A DNA stretch of 64,000 bases from Sulfobacillus thermosulfidooxidans DSM 9293. Its GTDB lineage: Bacteria; Bacillota; Sulfobacillia; Sulfobacillales; Sulfobacillaceae. Positions within the stretch are counted from its first letter, which is position 1. The number at the start of each line of letters is the position of its first letter. Location of the stretch: the NCBI RefSeq assembly GCF_900176145.1, contig NZ_FWWY01000001.1:2006387-2070386 (forward strand). The letters are read 5' to 3'. The translations under genes were made by a program, and so were the position numbers. The notes under the pieces were generated by a model, which did not search any database, was not told the DNA's origin, and worked only from the letters and a program-made list of their open reading frames with translations. This document shows positions 36,046 through 45,175 of the stretch, one piece after another.

Positions 36046-36120
36046 TTTGCGGGACGCTCCTTTTGCGAAAGTTGCTGGTGGCTGGCGACCGGGCCGTCAC
36101 AAAGGAGCGTCTCGTGCAAA
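36046..36120. repeat. 75-bp inverted repeat between convergent genes
   Basis: Arms at 36046-36063 and 36101-36120 pair over about 18 bp, with a perfect 11-bp core (GACGCTCCTTT/AAAGGAGCGTC), one mismatch and a 2-nt bulge. The loop (36064-36100) is GC-rich and partly self-complementary. There is no U tract. It may be a terminator, a small palindromic mobile unit or a structured RNA. Confidence 0.6.
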
Positions 36121-36128
36121 GCGTGACG

Positions 36129-36734
36129 TTATATGGGAATGACGGGAAGGGCATGAATTTGAAACCGGTTATCGTGATATTCCAGAAAAACCCCTGCAAC
36201 ATTGCCGTAATGCAAAAATTGAGCACTGGTCCATGGCGCCTCTAAAATACTCAAGGTAACCGCTTTCAGACAATCCGCGTGGGTGACGCCGATGACAAGT
36301 CCTTCATGATATTGGGATGCGATCATATCTAAAAACGCATTCATTCGTGCGCCGACCGCACTAAGTTTTTCCCCGCCCTGAGGTGGGGATTCAGGATTAT
36401 GCTTCCATTGATTATAATCCTCGGGATTAGTACGCAGGATATCGTCAATCACTTGCCCGTCGAAGGCTCCAAGATGAATTTCATGAAGGCGGGGATCAGG
36501 ATAAACAGTTGGGACATTCAGCGTTTCAGCCCAAATTTGGGCTGTTTCCATCGTCCGGCGTAAAGGACTTGAGTAAATGGTTGAAACAGGCTGCCCTTGC
36601 CATTTTGGGGCTAGACTTTGAGTTTCTTGGCGACCATAATCTGTCAGAGCCGGGTCGAAGCGATCTGATACAATCACGTTGTGGATGTTGGCTTCGCTCT
36701 CCCCATGTCGGACTAATAACACGGATAAAGGCAA
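36129..36734 (-). CDS. histidine phosphatase family (phosphoglycerate mutase-like) protein
   Basis: A 201-residue protein with the catalytic LVRHGESEAN motif near the start, YSSPLRRTMETA near 55, a Glu in LHEIHLGAFDG and the second His in VIGVTHADCLK near 155. It removes phosphate from an unidentified substrate. TTG at 36734 is chosen because GCGAGGAGG lies 8 nt upstream. The frame extends further upstream to an ATG, but that segment has no family similarity. Confidence 0.85.
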   Translation of the reverse strand: MPLSVLLVRHGESEANIHNVIVSDRFDPALTDYGRQETQSLAPKWQGQPVSTIYSSPLRRTMETAQIWAETLNVPTVYPDPRLHEIHLGAFDGQVIDDILRTNPEDYNQWKHNPESPPQGGEKLSAVGARMNAFLDMIASQYHEGLVIGVTHADCLKAVTLSILEAPWTSAQFLHYGNVAGVFLEYHDNRFQIHALPVIPI

Positions 36735-36995
36735 CGGATGTTCCTCCTCGCATAAGACAAAACGAAATTTTGTGGATTTAGGAGTATGTATTATTGATAA
36801 TATCTTAAATCTCTTGAAATCTTTTGACCTATCATCACACATGCGATGTCCAATCACAAGTCATCCTGATATAAATAAGATTGTCCATCATGCCATGAAA
36901 AAGATGATCGTAAACAGAACTTGTCGCAAAGATCGCATAAAGTTATGATAGTCATTAGTATGTGCCACGACTTTTACGGGTAAAAGAGGAGCTGG

Positions 36996-37571
36996 ATGGG
37001 TCTCATGGCTACGCGTTCGTTTCTTTATGATATTCAAGTCACCTTATTAGACATGCCGTGGCCGGTATGGCGACGACTATTGGTTCCAAGCACCATCACC
37101 TTTAAAAAGTTTCATGAAGCCATTCAGATTGCGATGGGATGGCAAAATTATCACCTGTTTGAATTCCGTTACGGTCCCATTGCGATTTCAATACCCGACG
37201 AAGATTTTCTCGTGGATGAGTTCCATTTTGATGCTCGGTGGAAAAAATTATCATCCCTGAACCTGTCAACATCTGATGTTATGTCCTATTTGTATGATTT
37301 TGGAGATAATTGGGTGCACTTGATTCATGTTAAAGGGATAAGGCCCTTAGAACATCGTGAATTGAGTGTGCGCTGTACCGGTGGCGAAGGCGCGTGTCCT
37401 CCTGAGGATGTGGGCGGGCCCTATGGCTATGAACAGTTTTTGCAGACGATTTACGATAGCGAAGATCCCGAAGCCAACCATTTGCTTGACTGGGCAGGGG
37501 GATCTTTTGACCCGTGGGCCTTTGACCGGAACCATGTGAATAAAGAAATGGCGCAACGCTTTAAAAAATGA
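36996..37571 (+). CDS. pRiA4b ORF-3-like family protein
   Basis: A 191-residue soluble protein of the plasmid pRiA4b ORF-3-like family, recognised from WRRLLVPSTITFKKFHEAIQ, a MGWQNYHLFEF segment, YDFGDNWVHLI and the C-terminal GGEGACPPEDVGGPYGYEQF block. Members are widespread and mostly uncharacterised. AGAGGAG precedes the ATG closely. An ATG three codons later is also possible. It is single-gene with its own terminator. Confidence 0.88.
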   Translation: MGLMATRSFLYDIQVTLLDMPWPVWRRLLVPSTITFKKFHEAIQIAMGWQNYHLFEFRYGPIAISIPDEDFLVDEFHFDARWKKLSSLNLSTSDVMSYLYDFGDNWVHLIHVKGIRPLEHRELSVRCTGGEGACPPEDVGGPYGYEQFLQTIYDSEDPEANHLLDWAGGSFDPWAFDRNHVNKEMAQRFKK

Positions 37572-37592
37572 GCCCATCAGGCTCATTTTTTT
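37563..37592. terminator. bidirectional intrinsic terminator
   Basis: TGAGCC and GGCTCA flank a 5-nt loop, with an A run before and T run after. The stop codon of the plus-strand gene lies inside the stem. It also serves the convergent MFS gene. Confidence 0.85.
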
Positions 37593-38806
37593 GATGAGAT
37601 GACTGGGGAAGGCAATGGCACCATGGTGGCCATGACCGAGATATTCCAAAATTGAGATAGGGATGTCAGTATGATCAAGGCGATAATGGTACCAGCTTGG
37701 CTAAACCACCGAATGCTGACGGCAAGCAAGAAAATCGTAAACAGGCGGCCAATATTGAGGGCGACTTCACGGCTTAAAGTATAGCTAACGCGGCGCTCTG
37801 TAATGAGGGGATCTTGGTCCATAATCGTTAAGGGAATATTTTCTGATGGAATCATGTAAAACGGGAGGGATAATCCAAAGAGAATCCCATACGCCAAGAG
37901 CCAGGGCCAAGAGCGGCCCAGTATCAACAACAGGCCTGCACCACTCATGCCGATAACGCCCACCGTCATAAAAGCAATTTGCCGTCCATAGTGAACGTGC
38001 CGGGTAACCAAGAGCGAGGCTGTCATCCGGGCTAGGGCGTTTAACGCGGTATAAATGCCCACAATGGCTGCGCTATGGGTTGCGAGAAAAATCAGGAATA
38101 ACCCTGCTAAATTGGTAATGCCTTCGCGGGTGCCGCGTACAACAATCGTTTTAATAATGGCGGCCCAATTACGATGTTCGACCATGACCCGCCAACTATC
38201 CATGATGGGCTGCAAATGCATAGGAGGACCTTCGGGCACACCTTGACTTAAAACAAAGGCGAGCGTATATAAAATCAAAGCCGCTGCAAATACCACTAAA
38301 TACCCGCCAATTCCTTGAATTGTGCTGATGATAAAGCCAGAAAACAAAGGGGCCAAAATCCCCATAACGCTGTTGACGGCTCCTGAGAGTCCAAAAAAAC
38401 GCATGCGCAATTGTGGATCAATAGTATCAAATGTCATTAAGTTAAAGCCAAACCAATAAAATCCTTGCGCTATGCCATAAGTAAAGCCTAACGCGAAGAT
38501 CAAATGTTGTGCGGAGTGCGACAATACCAAAAGGGCGGCGTAAAACAGCATGGTGAATAACAGCCCCACGCGGTACGGGAGCAAGGGCGGCTTGTCATGA
38601 AAGATTTTGGCGGCCGTATAAAAAGTTATGGTTAATGAGACAAAATAGCCTATATTAAAGGTAATCAAACCCGATAAATTATGTGCCACAACCAGCATGA
38701 ATAAATTAACGAAGACATTAGCAATGGCATTGGCGGTTTGGGCGCCAGAAAATGTGAGCAGGAGCCATAATGCACCTCGAGAGAGCCGAAACGGTGAATC
38801 CACCAT
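37583..38806 (-). CDS. MFS transporter
   Basis: A 407-residue membrane protein with about 11-12 helices and a long central loop. The first helix region has NAIANVFVNLFM, and the sixth-to-seventh segment carries a short hydrophilic linker (VPEGPPMHLQPIMDSW). It belongs to the major facilitator fold by overall pattern rather than by a sharp motif. AAGGAGG precedes the ATG. The substrate is unknown. Confidence 0.8.
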   Translation of the reverse strand: MVDSPFRLSRGALWLLLTFSGAQTANAIANVFVNLFMLVVAHNLSGLITFNIGYFVSLTITFYTAAKIFHDKPPLLPYRVGLLFTMLFYAALLVLSHSAQHLIFALGFTYGIAQGFYWFGFNLMTFDTIDPQLRMRFFGLSGAVNSVMGILAPLFSGFIISTIQGIGGYLVVFAAALILYTLAFVLSQGVPEGPPMHLQPIMDSWRVMVEHRNWAAIIKTIVVRGTREGITNLAGLFLIFLATHSAAIVGIYTALNALARMTASLLVTRHVHYGRQIAFMTVGVIGMSGAGLLLILGRSWPWLLAYGILFGLSLPFYMIPSENIPLTIMDQDPLITERRVSYTLSREVALNIGRLFTIFLLAVSIRWFSQAGTIIALIILTSLSQFWNISVMATMVPLPSPVISSKK

Positions 38807-39010
38807 AGACCTCCTTGCTTAACCCTGAGCCGGGCCCAGGTACCGACCAAAAGTTTCTTGACTCCATTATATCGGTTCGTGATTTGAGTTGATGTCTACG
38901 CGCGGATATTTCCGTGAGGATGGTTGTCGGTTCATGATGACTGCGACGGTGCTGTGGTGCTTTCGAGGATGTTTCCTCTAAACATCTAAAAAAGAAGGGA
39001 GAAGGCCAAA

Positions 39011-40147
39011 ATGACATCGCTCTCTCGTCCGGATTTTTCCCGTTCATTATTGGCGTTAGCCAACCGAATTTTGACGGATTTGGGTTGTGATCCAGTGCAC
39101 GAACCTTTAAGCATTGCCTGGGCCGATACCGATATTATTGTGTTATGGATTGTCGATGGGTTAGGTTGGAATCATATTACGACAGCTTTACAAAATCATG
39201 ATCTCCCATTTTGTCAAACACAAATCGAGAGAGGTTCGTCGCGTTCGTTATTAAAATTAAGCAGTGTTTTTCCATCCACCACGGTCACGGCTTTGGCGAC
39301 CTTACATTTTGCTGAACCGCCGAGCGAACATGGGGCACTCGGGTACACGCTGTGGGATCCGGAAATCCTGAGAACCATTAATCTTTTAACGTCGAAAGAT
39401 CTCACGGGCCGGGTCTGCCAGAGTTCTCTCTACCAACAGCGGCCAACTCTTTATGATCGGTTGCGTCGGCATCAGGTAAAGGGTACGGTCATATCTCCAG
39501 AAATCTTTCGGCATAGCGCCTTATCTGCGTGGTTTTATCATGGGGCACAATATTTAGGGTATCATACGCCGGCCGAAATTCCCTATCTTGTTCAGCAAGC
39601 TATTTCTAACGAATCCCGTTTGGTGACCGTGTACTGGCCTGGGTTCGATGCCATTAGTCATGTGCACGGACCTACGTCGTCCAGTGCTCCTATAGAACTA
39701 CAATTATTGGATTGGATTATATCGAAAACCCAAGAACAGATGTTTTCCCAGGCTCATGTGCGTTTTGTCATGACAGCAGACCACGGGAGCATTGCGCTCA
39801 CCGCACCGAAGCACGCTACAGATCACCTGTTATCTCGGCTTTATGCTGGAGAGCGCCGGGCACTTTATACGGCATGGTCTTGCGAAGAATTAAAACAGGA
39901 ACTGGCCGCGTTAGAATGGAGCGATGCGGTGAGTCTTCCTAACGAACTGTTGTGGGAAGAAGGATGGTTTGGTGGCCTTCCCAAAGATTCGACATTCAGA
40001 CTTCGTACGTTGCAAACGACATTATTACCTCCCAAGGACCAGCAAGTGGCGATGCCAGAACCTGAGCCCAAGATTTTAATGGGAGGGCATGGCGGCTGGT
40101 CAGAAGCGGAACGAGAGATTTTTCTGGCCTGGTGGGACGTCCATTAA
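39011..40147 (+). CDS. alkaline-phosphatase-fold phosphodiesterase / nucleotide pyrophosphatase-like protein
   Basis: A 378-residue hydrolase with the family's metal and nucleophile residues: WIVDGLGWN (first Asp), SVFPSTTVTALATL with the Thr nucleophile, FDAISHVHG, MTADHGS and a final GGHGGWS. It has no signal peptide, so it probably acts in the cytoplasm on a phosphodiester or pyrophosphate. GAAGGGAGAAGG precedes the ATG. Confidence 0.85.
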   Translation: MTSLSRPDFSRSLLALANRILTDLGCDPVHEPLSIAWADTDIIVLWIVDGLGWNHITTALQNHDLPFCQTQIERGSSRSLLKLSSVFPSTTVTALATLHFAEPPSEHGALGYTLWDPEILRTINLLTSKDLTGRVCQSSLYQQRPTLYDRLRRHQVKGTVISPEIFRHSALSAWFYHGAQYLGYHTPAEIPYLVQQAISNESRLVTVYWPGFDAISHVHGPTSSSAPIELQLLDWIISKTQEQMFSQAHVRFVMTADHGSIALTAPKHATDHLLSRLYAGERRALYTAWSCEELKQELAALEWSDAVSLPNELLWEEGWFGGLPKDSTFRLRTLQTTLLPPKDQQVAMPEPEPKILMGGHGGWSEAEREIFLAWWDVH

Positions 40148-40288
40148 CCTGTGCTGTGGAACAATAAGGCGTAGGGAAAACTGATCTAAAGTCACCACGG
40201 TCAACGGATTCATTTCCGTCATCCTCTTGATGCACGTGCGCGAAGAGACAATTAAGAAGAAAAGAGAGAAGAAAGGACGACAGGTTTG

Positions 40289-40687
40289 ATGCACCGGTTA
40301 TCACTCAATACCCATCAAAAAATGGAAATGCTTGACATTACCCCAATGGTACGGCAGGTTGTGGCCCAAGAAGGAATACAAGAGGGCATTGCGGTCATCT
40401 ATTCCCCCCATACTACGGCAGCGATTACCGTCAATGAAAATTGGGATGCCGATGTGGTTCATGATGTGCTGTTGTTTTTGCGACAAACCATTCCTACGCG
40501 GTATCCCGGATTTCGCCATCAAGAAGGTAATTCTGACAGTCATATCATGGTGAATCTTATGGGTTCATCGGCAACGGTAATTATTGAACAGGGAGCGCTG
40601 ATGTTAGGCCAGTGGCAAGGGATATTTTTTTGTGAATTTGATGGTCCCCGGCAGCGTCAATTTTGGGTACAATTGGTCGGACAGTAG
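40289..40687 (+). CDS. YjbQ/UPF0047 family protein
   Basis: A 132-residue protein with the three conserved blocks of the family: YSPHTTAAITVNENWD, NSDSHIMVNLMGSS and LGQWQGIFFCEFDGPR. Relatives have weak thiamine-phosphate synthase activity, but the physiological role is uncertain. The ATG at 40289 follows AAAGGACGACAGG. A TTG one codon earlier is also in frame. Confidence 0.9.
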   Translation: MHRLSLNTHQKMEMLDITPMVRQVVAQEGIQEGIAVIYSPHTTAAITVNENWDADVVHDVLLFLRQTIPTRYPGFRHQEGNSDSHIMVNLMGSSATVIIEQGALMLGQWQGIFFCEFDGPRQRQFWVQLVGQ

Positions 40688-40834
40688 GGAGTTTTGACGA
40701 TGTTTTACCGACCTATCCGGTTTGGACCGATGTGCGTTGACGCAATATGTTACAATATCTGCGGTTTTAATCCATAGGGTTCATTTTCATGAAATCGATT
40801 AATTTAATACGAAAACAGCCATAAGGAGGTCACT

Positions 40835-42136
40835 GTGCACAATCGTCTTCCGGATGAATTGCCCACACGGCGTAAGTCCAAAGGGCCAAAACGCGGGCGA
40901 AAGAAATGGATGGCATGGGTAGCAGGTCTTGGTGTTGTCGGCGCCCTAGCGGTAGGAACATGGTGGAAACTTGATCCGACCCATGCACTCAATACCTCTC
41001 GCGTGAGTGCCTTAAATAAAAATTTTGCGCTGGGGCAACAGCGGGTGACTATCCTGTTATTAGGGAATGCCTTAAGCATTATTAACGGCAAAGATGTGAC
41101 CAATCCCTATGTTCGTGACCGAACTGATGCCATGATGCTCGTGAGTGTGGATACCAAAACCGGTCAAGTTAGCGTGTTATCCGTGCCGCGAGATTCCTTA
41201 GTGGATATTCCCCATGTCGGCTATACCAAATTGAATGAAGCGAACTATTTTGGCGGACCCAAACTCGCGGTGCAAGAAGTCGAAAATATGCTGCATATTC
41301 CTGTGGATTTTTACCTCGAAACCACGATGTGGAATTTTGCAGACATTATTAATCAAATTGGTGGTTTAACATTATATGTTCCTAAACCTATGCATTATGG
41401 TGGCACGGGTAATTATCTTGATATCAACCTCAATCAGGGATGGCAGCATTTAAACGGGCAACAAGTCTTGGAATTTGCGCGGTTCCGACATGAACCGATG
41501 GGAAGTATTGCCCGGAGCTTTCAGCAACAAGAAATTATTCGGGCGATTATGCACAAACTCTTAGAACCCCAAAATCTGCCGAAATTGCCCAGTATTGCCT
41601 TGGAATTGCGCAAGGACATTGTGTATACCAATTTGCACAACAACCAGCTGATCGCGTTAGCGCTCGTCGCACGCCATGTTTCCTTATCGCAGGTCCAATT
41701 TGCGACTATTCCGGGGACCCCAACGGAGCGTATGGATCCATTCATGCACGTGCGCCTCGATTATTGGGTCGACAATACCAAGTGGGAACGTTTATTAGCC
41801 GATCAGATGATGGGACAACCGTGGACTGCTCAACAGAAGAAAAGTATTCATTTTGTGGTGCGCAGTGGAACGGATACCTTAACCCAAGCGCAGCAGGTGG
41901 CGAATTGGCTGGAGAAACAAGGATATACGGTTAATGAAGTGATTTGGTCCAACCGTCACAACCACCAGCATAATGAAATTGTCAATTTTACGGGAGACGA
42001 ACAATTTGCCAAGTCACTGGCTCTGGAATTGGGGCCCGCGAGTGCCACAATCATTTCCAATAGTCCTTATCATGATGTGGCGCACCTCGATATGATTATT
42101 ACTATTGGCCAAGATTTTAAACCGCAATTTCATTAA
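40835..42136 (+). CDS. LytR-CpsA-Psr (LCP) family cell-wall ligase-like protein
   Basis: A 433-residue membrane-anchored protein. A basic start is followed by one membrane helix (about 28-44) and the LCP domain, with RDRTDAMMLVSVD, SVPRDSLVDIP, a KLNEANYFGG segment and EFARFRH. The C-terminal 90 residues match a LytR_C domain (VVRSGTDTLTQAQQVANWL). LCP enzymes attach teichoic acids or polysaccharides to peptidoglycan outside the membrane. GTG follows AAGGAGGTCACT. Confidence 0.92.
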   Translation: MHNRLPDELPTRRKSKGPKRGRKKWMAWVAGLGVVGALAVGTWWKLDPTHALNTSRVSALNKNFALGQQRVTILLLGNALSIINGKDVTNPYVRDRTDAMMLVSVDTKTGQVSVLSVPRDSLVDIPHVGYTKLNEANYFGGPKLAVQEVENMLHIPVDFYLETTMWNFADIINQIGGLTLYVPKPMHYGGTGNYLDINLNQGWQHLNGQQVLEFARFRHEPMGSIARSFQQQEIIRAIMHKLLEPQNLPKLPSIALELRKDIVYTNLHNNQLIALALVARHVSLSQVQFATIPGTPTERMDPFMHVRLDYWVDNTKWERLLADQMMGQPWTAQQKKSIHFVVRSGTDTLTQAQQVANWLEKQGYTVNEVIWSNRHNHQHNEIVNFTGDEQFAKSLALELGPASATIISNSPYHDVAHLDMIITIGQDFKPQFH

Positions 42137-42183
42137 GCGAGAGGCAAGCTGGCGCCGGGGACATGGTCGCTGAGAACACGGAT

Positions 42184-43005
42184 TTAAGCGAAGATATCAA
42201 AGCGTTTGATAGCCTCAGCAATGGCAAAAAGCCATGGTGAGCTTGGGTCATCAAAATACCAACGAAAATAGAGACTGCGTAGAAAACGACGCGTATTACC
42301 ATTGGCTATGGCTTCACCGGAATGGTCCGGTGTCAAGGCATTAAGCCAGGAACTGATGACAACAGAACCGGTTGCCGTTTTGTCGTGTGCCCGCATAATT
42401 TGATAGGCCGCCATCGCCAACCGATCTTCCTCGGTATGCACTAGTGGTGTGTCAAGATGGGCGAGATAGGCTATGTTGTGAACGATGGCTACAAGGTCCT
42501 CCTGGCGGCTTAATGGGGACGTGCCTAAGGCCGAAAGGGCATCGGCACTATGTGCGGCAGCATGCGCCCAGCCTTTATGGGGAATATAACCGCGCCAATC
42601 CTGTTCTTGTCGAATATACGTGAAAAGCGCTTGTTGTAGGCTATCTCGGCGCTGTGGTGTGAGGTGGCCATGTGTCTCATACCAATTGATGGCGAGGGGA
42701 ATAATTAAGACAGAAAAAGCGCGCATAAAAATGCTGTCCGTCTCTTTTTCCCCAATGCGATAAAATAAATGCTCTTGGTCTAAGGCCCGTTTCACAAATG
42801 GATCAACGATGTCCAGCGATAACGCAGGGGACATAAAAAGTTGTTCAATCCAGGTATAGGATAACTGATCGCGTAAAAGAGGGTCAGGACTCGCAAGATT
42901 CTCTAACAACTGACACAACAGCTCAAAAAGCGGATATATGTCCCAGTCTTGGGGGCGTTGAAGTTGTTGTGCGAGCCATGCCTTATCATGGACAGGCCAT
43001 TGCAT
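42184..43005 (-). CDS. DUF2785-like helical protein
   Basis: A 273-residue, mainly helical soluble protein. The block GWAHAAAHSADALSALG near the middle is the hallmark I associate with DUF2785 proteins of Firmicutes, whose function is unknown. ATG 43005 is chosen because AGGAGGG lies 7 nt upstream. A longer in-frame start at 43062 lacks one. It converges on the LCP gene. Confidence 0.75.
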   Translation of the reverse strand: MQWPVHDKAWLAQQLQRPQDWDIYPLFELLCQLLENLASPDPLLRDQLSYTWIEQLFMSPALSLDIVDPFVKRALDQEHLFYRIGEKETDSIFMRAFSVLIIPLAINWYETHGHLTPQRRDSLQQALFTYIRQEQDWRGYIPHKGWAHAAAHSADALSALGTSPLSRQEDLVAIVHNIAYLAHLDTPLVHTEEDRLAMAAYQIMRAHDKTATGSVVISSWLNALTPDHSGEAIANGNTRRFLRSLYFRWYFDDPSSPWLFAIAEAIKRFDIFA

Positions 43006-43292
43006 CAAAAGCACCCTCCTATGGCAAGGAAGTAAAAAGCGTAGTCCGTCAATGATTTCCATTATACGGTATTGGTTATAGAGATTTGGTATGTCATTTT
43101 TCGATGTTTGGATTTCATTGGTTTTGAAAGAACTCTGAGATACCCATTCTATTGAAACCTAAAATATGCGGATGATGAAGGCCATAGACAGACAAGAATA
43201 CAGAAAAAATTCACGATGGTGTTATTGCTGTTTGATGCAAGAACAGGTACAATATCCCACGTGATTCGCCAATATGAAAGGAGTCGATCGTA

Positions 43293-43337
43293 ATGAGGGA
43301 TGGATATGGCTTTACCATCAACCAAAACGCCAGGTGA
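43293..43337 (+). other. short upstream ORF overlapping the membrane-protein start
   Basis: AAAGGAG sits 9 nt before an ATG at 43293 that opens only 14 codons and ends at 43337, overlapping the beginning of the next gene in a different frame. It could be a coupling uORF, or it may show that the main gene's true start is shifted by an indel. Confidence 0.35.
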
Positions 43338-44067
43338 TCTATTACGCCTCTTAATTTTGCCGCTTATTGACGGGTATTTTCTCTCTATGGTTTTATCGGG
43401 TCGGTTAGACAATATTAGTGCCGCAATGTTAGTCGGCATTTTGGCTTTCAGTGGAGCCGGCGTTGTGACAACCGCTTCTCTTATGTCTCCTCAATCTTCT
43501 CCCTCACGTTATTTAATCTGGACAATAACCCGTGTGTACCTGCTGTTATTACCGGCAGCGTGGTTAATTACCCTGTTAGTGGGTCCCCTGCAATCCATTG
43601 AACTACCCTACCAAGGGATTTTTACGGCGCTCATTCTGGTAGGGACAGCGTCTAATTTATGGCCTACGTCTTTACCTGTGAAATTACAAGGCCTATACCG
43701 GCCCGCCCAATTAATGGGAATATTGATTTCGGTGATGGTCCTCTATGGATTAAAAAGTGGACGGCTATTTCACGTTCACTGGCAGTTTGATCCGTCTTTA
43801 TTGATGATGACCACAATCTCTGTAGGGATTGGATTTGTCCTAACGATTTCTGGCAGTTTACTGCAATACAAGTGGGGCAGTCTCAATCATCCATTCTCTA
43901 GACAGCTCTTGGCGGCTGGCGGAAGTATTGTGCTCCTTTTGGTGTCTTTGACGCTTTTAGGCGTTCCTATTCCTTCCACATGGCTATGGATTATTGAAGG
44001 GATTGCGCTTTCCGGTTCGATGTTTTCAACCCATTGGCCGGGGAGAAAACCCCCGATATCCTCCTAA
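43300..44067 (+). CDS. polytopic membrane protein, unknown function
   Basis: A 255-residue protein with about seven hydrophobic helices starting at residue 15. No catalytic or transporter motif is recognised. The annotated ATG (43300) is 16 nt from the only ribosome-site-like sequence, which is too far. A small overlapping ORF uses that site instead, so the start and possibly the first codons are doubtful. Confidence 0.65.
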   Translation: MDMALPSTKTPGDLLRLLILPLIDGYFLSMVLSGRLDNISAAMLVGILAFSGAGVVTTASLMSPQSSPSRYLIWTITRVYLLLLPAAWLITLLVGPLQSIELPYQGIFTALILVGTASNLWPTSLPVKLQGLYRPAQLMGILISVMVLYGLKSGRLFHVHWQFDPSLLMMTTISVGIGFVLTISGSLLQYKWGSLNHPFSRQLLAAGGSIVLLLVSLTLLGVPIPSTWLWIIEGIALSGSMFSTHWPGRKPPISS

Positions 44068-44298
44068 GAATTAATACGTGCATGATTTTTATACGGGCCT
44101 GATAACCGCCCAAGGTTTGATTGGTGGTGGCTTATAGCCGGGGTGAGTTCTCTCGTTAACTCGGTGTCCGAAGCTTAACCAGCAGCGGGTGCTTACGTCG
44201 TCGTGTTCTCCCACATAGATTTGTGGTCAGGGCATGCGTGTTAAGAAGACCCGCTGCGCCATTAAACTCAATGAGGTTGCAAAGAGGATGCAAAGAAA
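44068..44298. other. intergenic region between convergent membrane-protein genes
   Basis: About 230 nt. A minus-strand frame here encodes a basic stretch (CGRTRRRKHPLLVKLR), but it has no ribosome site or recognised family, so I do not call it. No good terminator is seen. Confidence 0.35.
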
Positions 44299-44643
44299 TT
44301 AAGAGCCAGCGGCAATGAGTGCTAACAGGGCAGAAATGCCAAAGGGCCATCCCAGTCTAAAACTGAGGATGATAAAGAAAAGTGTCAGACTGCCATAAGT
44401 GAGTAAAACCCACCGTGATTGACCCCACTTGAACAACAGGGCCGATAGGATCACGCCGCCAATGAAAAGCCCTATCGCTGCCAAAGGAGATCCTGCCAGC
44501 AAGGATTCTTGCTGGCAGGATCTTTGGTTCCCTGTCGAAACACACTGGGCAGACCCGGGCAAAAGCATTTGCACGAGCGTCCCACAAAGAACGGCTAGGG
44601 AAGTGGCAATAACCCATGGGTAAACTGACCTGTGGTGATCCAT
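44299..44643 (-). CDS. small membrane protein with four helices
   Basis: A 114-residue hydrophobic protein with helices at about 10-30, 50-68, 75-92 and 95-112. The loop after the first helix holds two Cys (CVSTGNQRSC), possibly a disulfide outside the membrane. It has some resemblance in pattern to small integral membrane proteins but no recognised family. The ribosome site is weak (GGGGGC at long spacing). Confidence 0.55.
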   Translation of the reverse strand: MDHHRSVYPWVIATSLAVLCGTLVQMLLPGSAQCVSTGNQRSCQQESLLAGSPLAAIGLFIGGVILSALLFKWGQSRWVLLTYGSLTLFFIILSFRLGWPFGISALLALIAAGS

Positions 44644-44687
44644 ACTCTTTTTTTGCCCCCGATCCCATGTTCTTGAGTCATGGAGAT

Positions 44688-44807
44688 CTAAAATATCTTA
44701 GGCGGATCAGAACGTCCCCCAGAGATAATCCACAAAATGACCCCAGCTAATATCCAAAATGCTGGCACAACCAGTAGCGCTAAAACAACCCAATAGGCAA
44801 TGGCCAT
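44688..44807 (-). CDS. 39-residue single-helix membrane peptide
   Basis: AAAGGCGG precedes an ATG at 44807. The frame encodes MAIAYWVVLALLVVPAFW..., one long hydrophobic helix, and ends with a polar GGRSDPPKIF tail. It is too short for standard gene calls. It lies 45 nt upstream of the 114-residue membrane protein on the same strand, so the two may be one transcript. The function is unknown. Confidence 0.55.
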   Translation of the reverse strand: MAIAYWVVLALLVVPAFWILAGVILWIISGGRSDPPKIF

Positions 44808-45175
44808 AGAGAAACCGCCTTTCTGATTTGCCGTTCAGCGCCGATATCCTTAGTTCTTATCTCTTTCATCATACCAAATTCCCGCTAGGGTCCTGAAATA
44901 ATTTTGTCAAAACAAATTGAGGATGACTTTCATTATCCCGACATTTATCAAGAATTTTGTTATAGTTACAGCCATGGATAGAAAATAGTTATTTAGGACC
45001 TTGTCATTATCACACAGGCAGTCGCGTAGACCTACACCCCCTCCCGTGGGCTTTACAGCGAAGCCCATTTAGGTATGGACGCCTCTAAGCGCGGTACAAA
45101 AAACATAGGTCATCCATTCTTAGGTGTTGTTAGCTGTCAGGGAGTATTATCAAAAAACCTGAAGGAGATAGAGGC
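44808..45175. other. promoter and long leader before the 154-residue protein gene
   Basis: Divergent region. The plus strand has a promoter candidate and about 200 nt of leader with a small GC-rich hairpin, TGGGCTT/AAGCCCA at 45047-45067. I could not match it to a known riboswitch. Confidence 0.4.
44938..44966 (+). promoter_or_regulatory. sigma-A type promoter candidate
   Basis: CCGACA (44938-44943) and TATAGT (44961-44966) are 17 nt apart, with a TG just before the -10. It would give a leader of about 200 nt for the gene at 45176. Confidence 0.45.

Noticed and set aside
44156..44350. Minus-strand basic frame in the intergenic gap
   Set aside because: No ribosome site, overlaps another gene's end and matches nothing I recognise.
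44990..45080. Possible cyclic di-GMP or other riboswitch in the leader
   Set aside because: Only a short hairpin is visible and the conserved core bases of known classes are missing.
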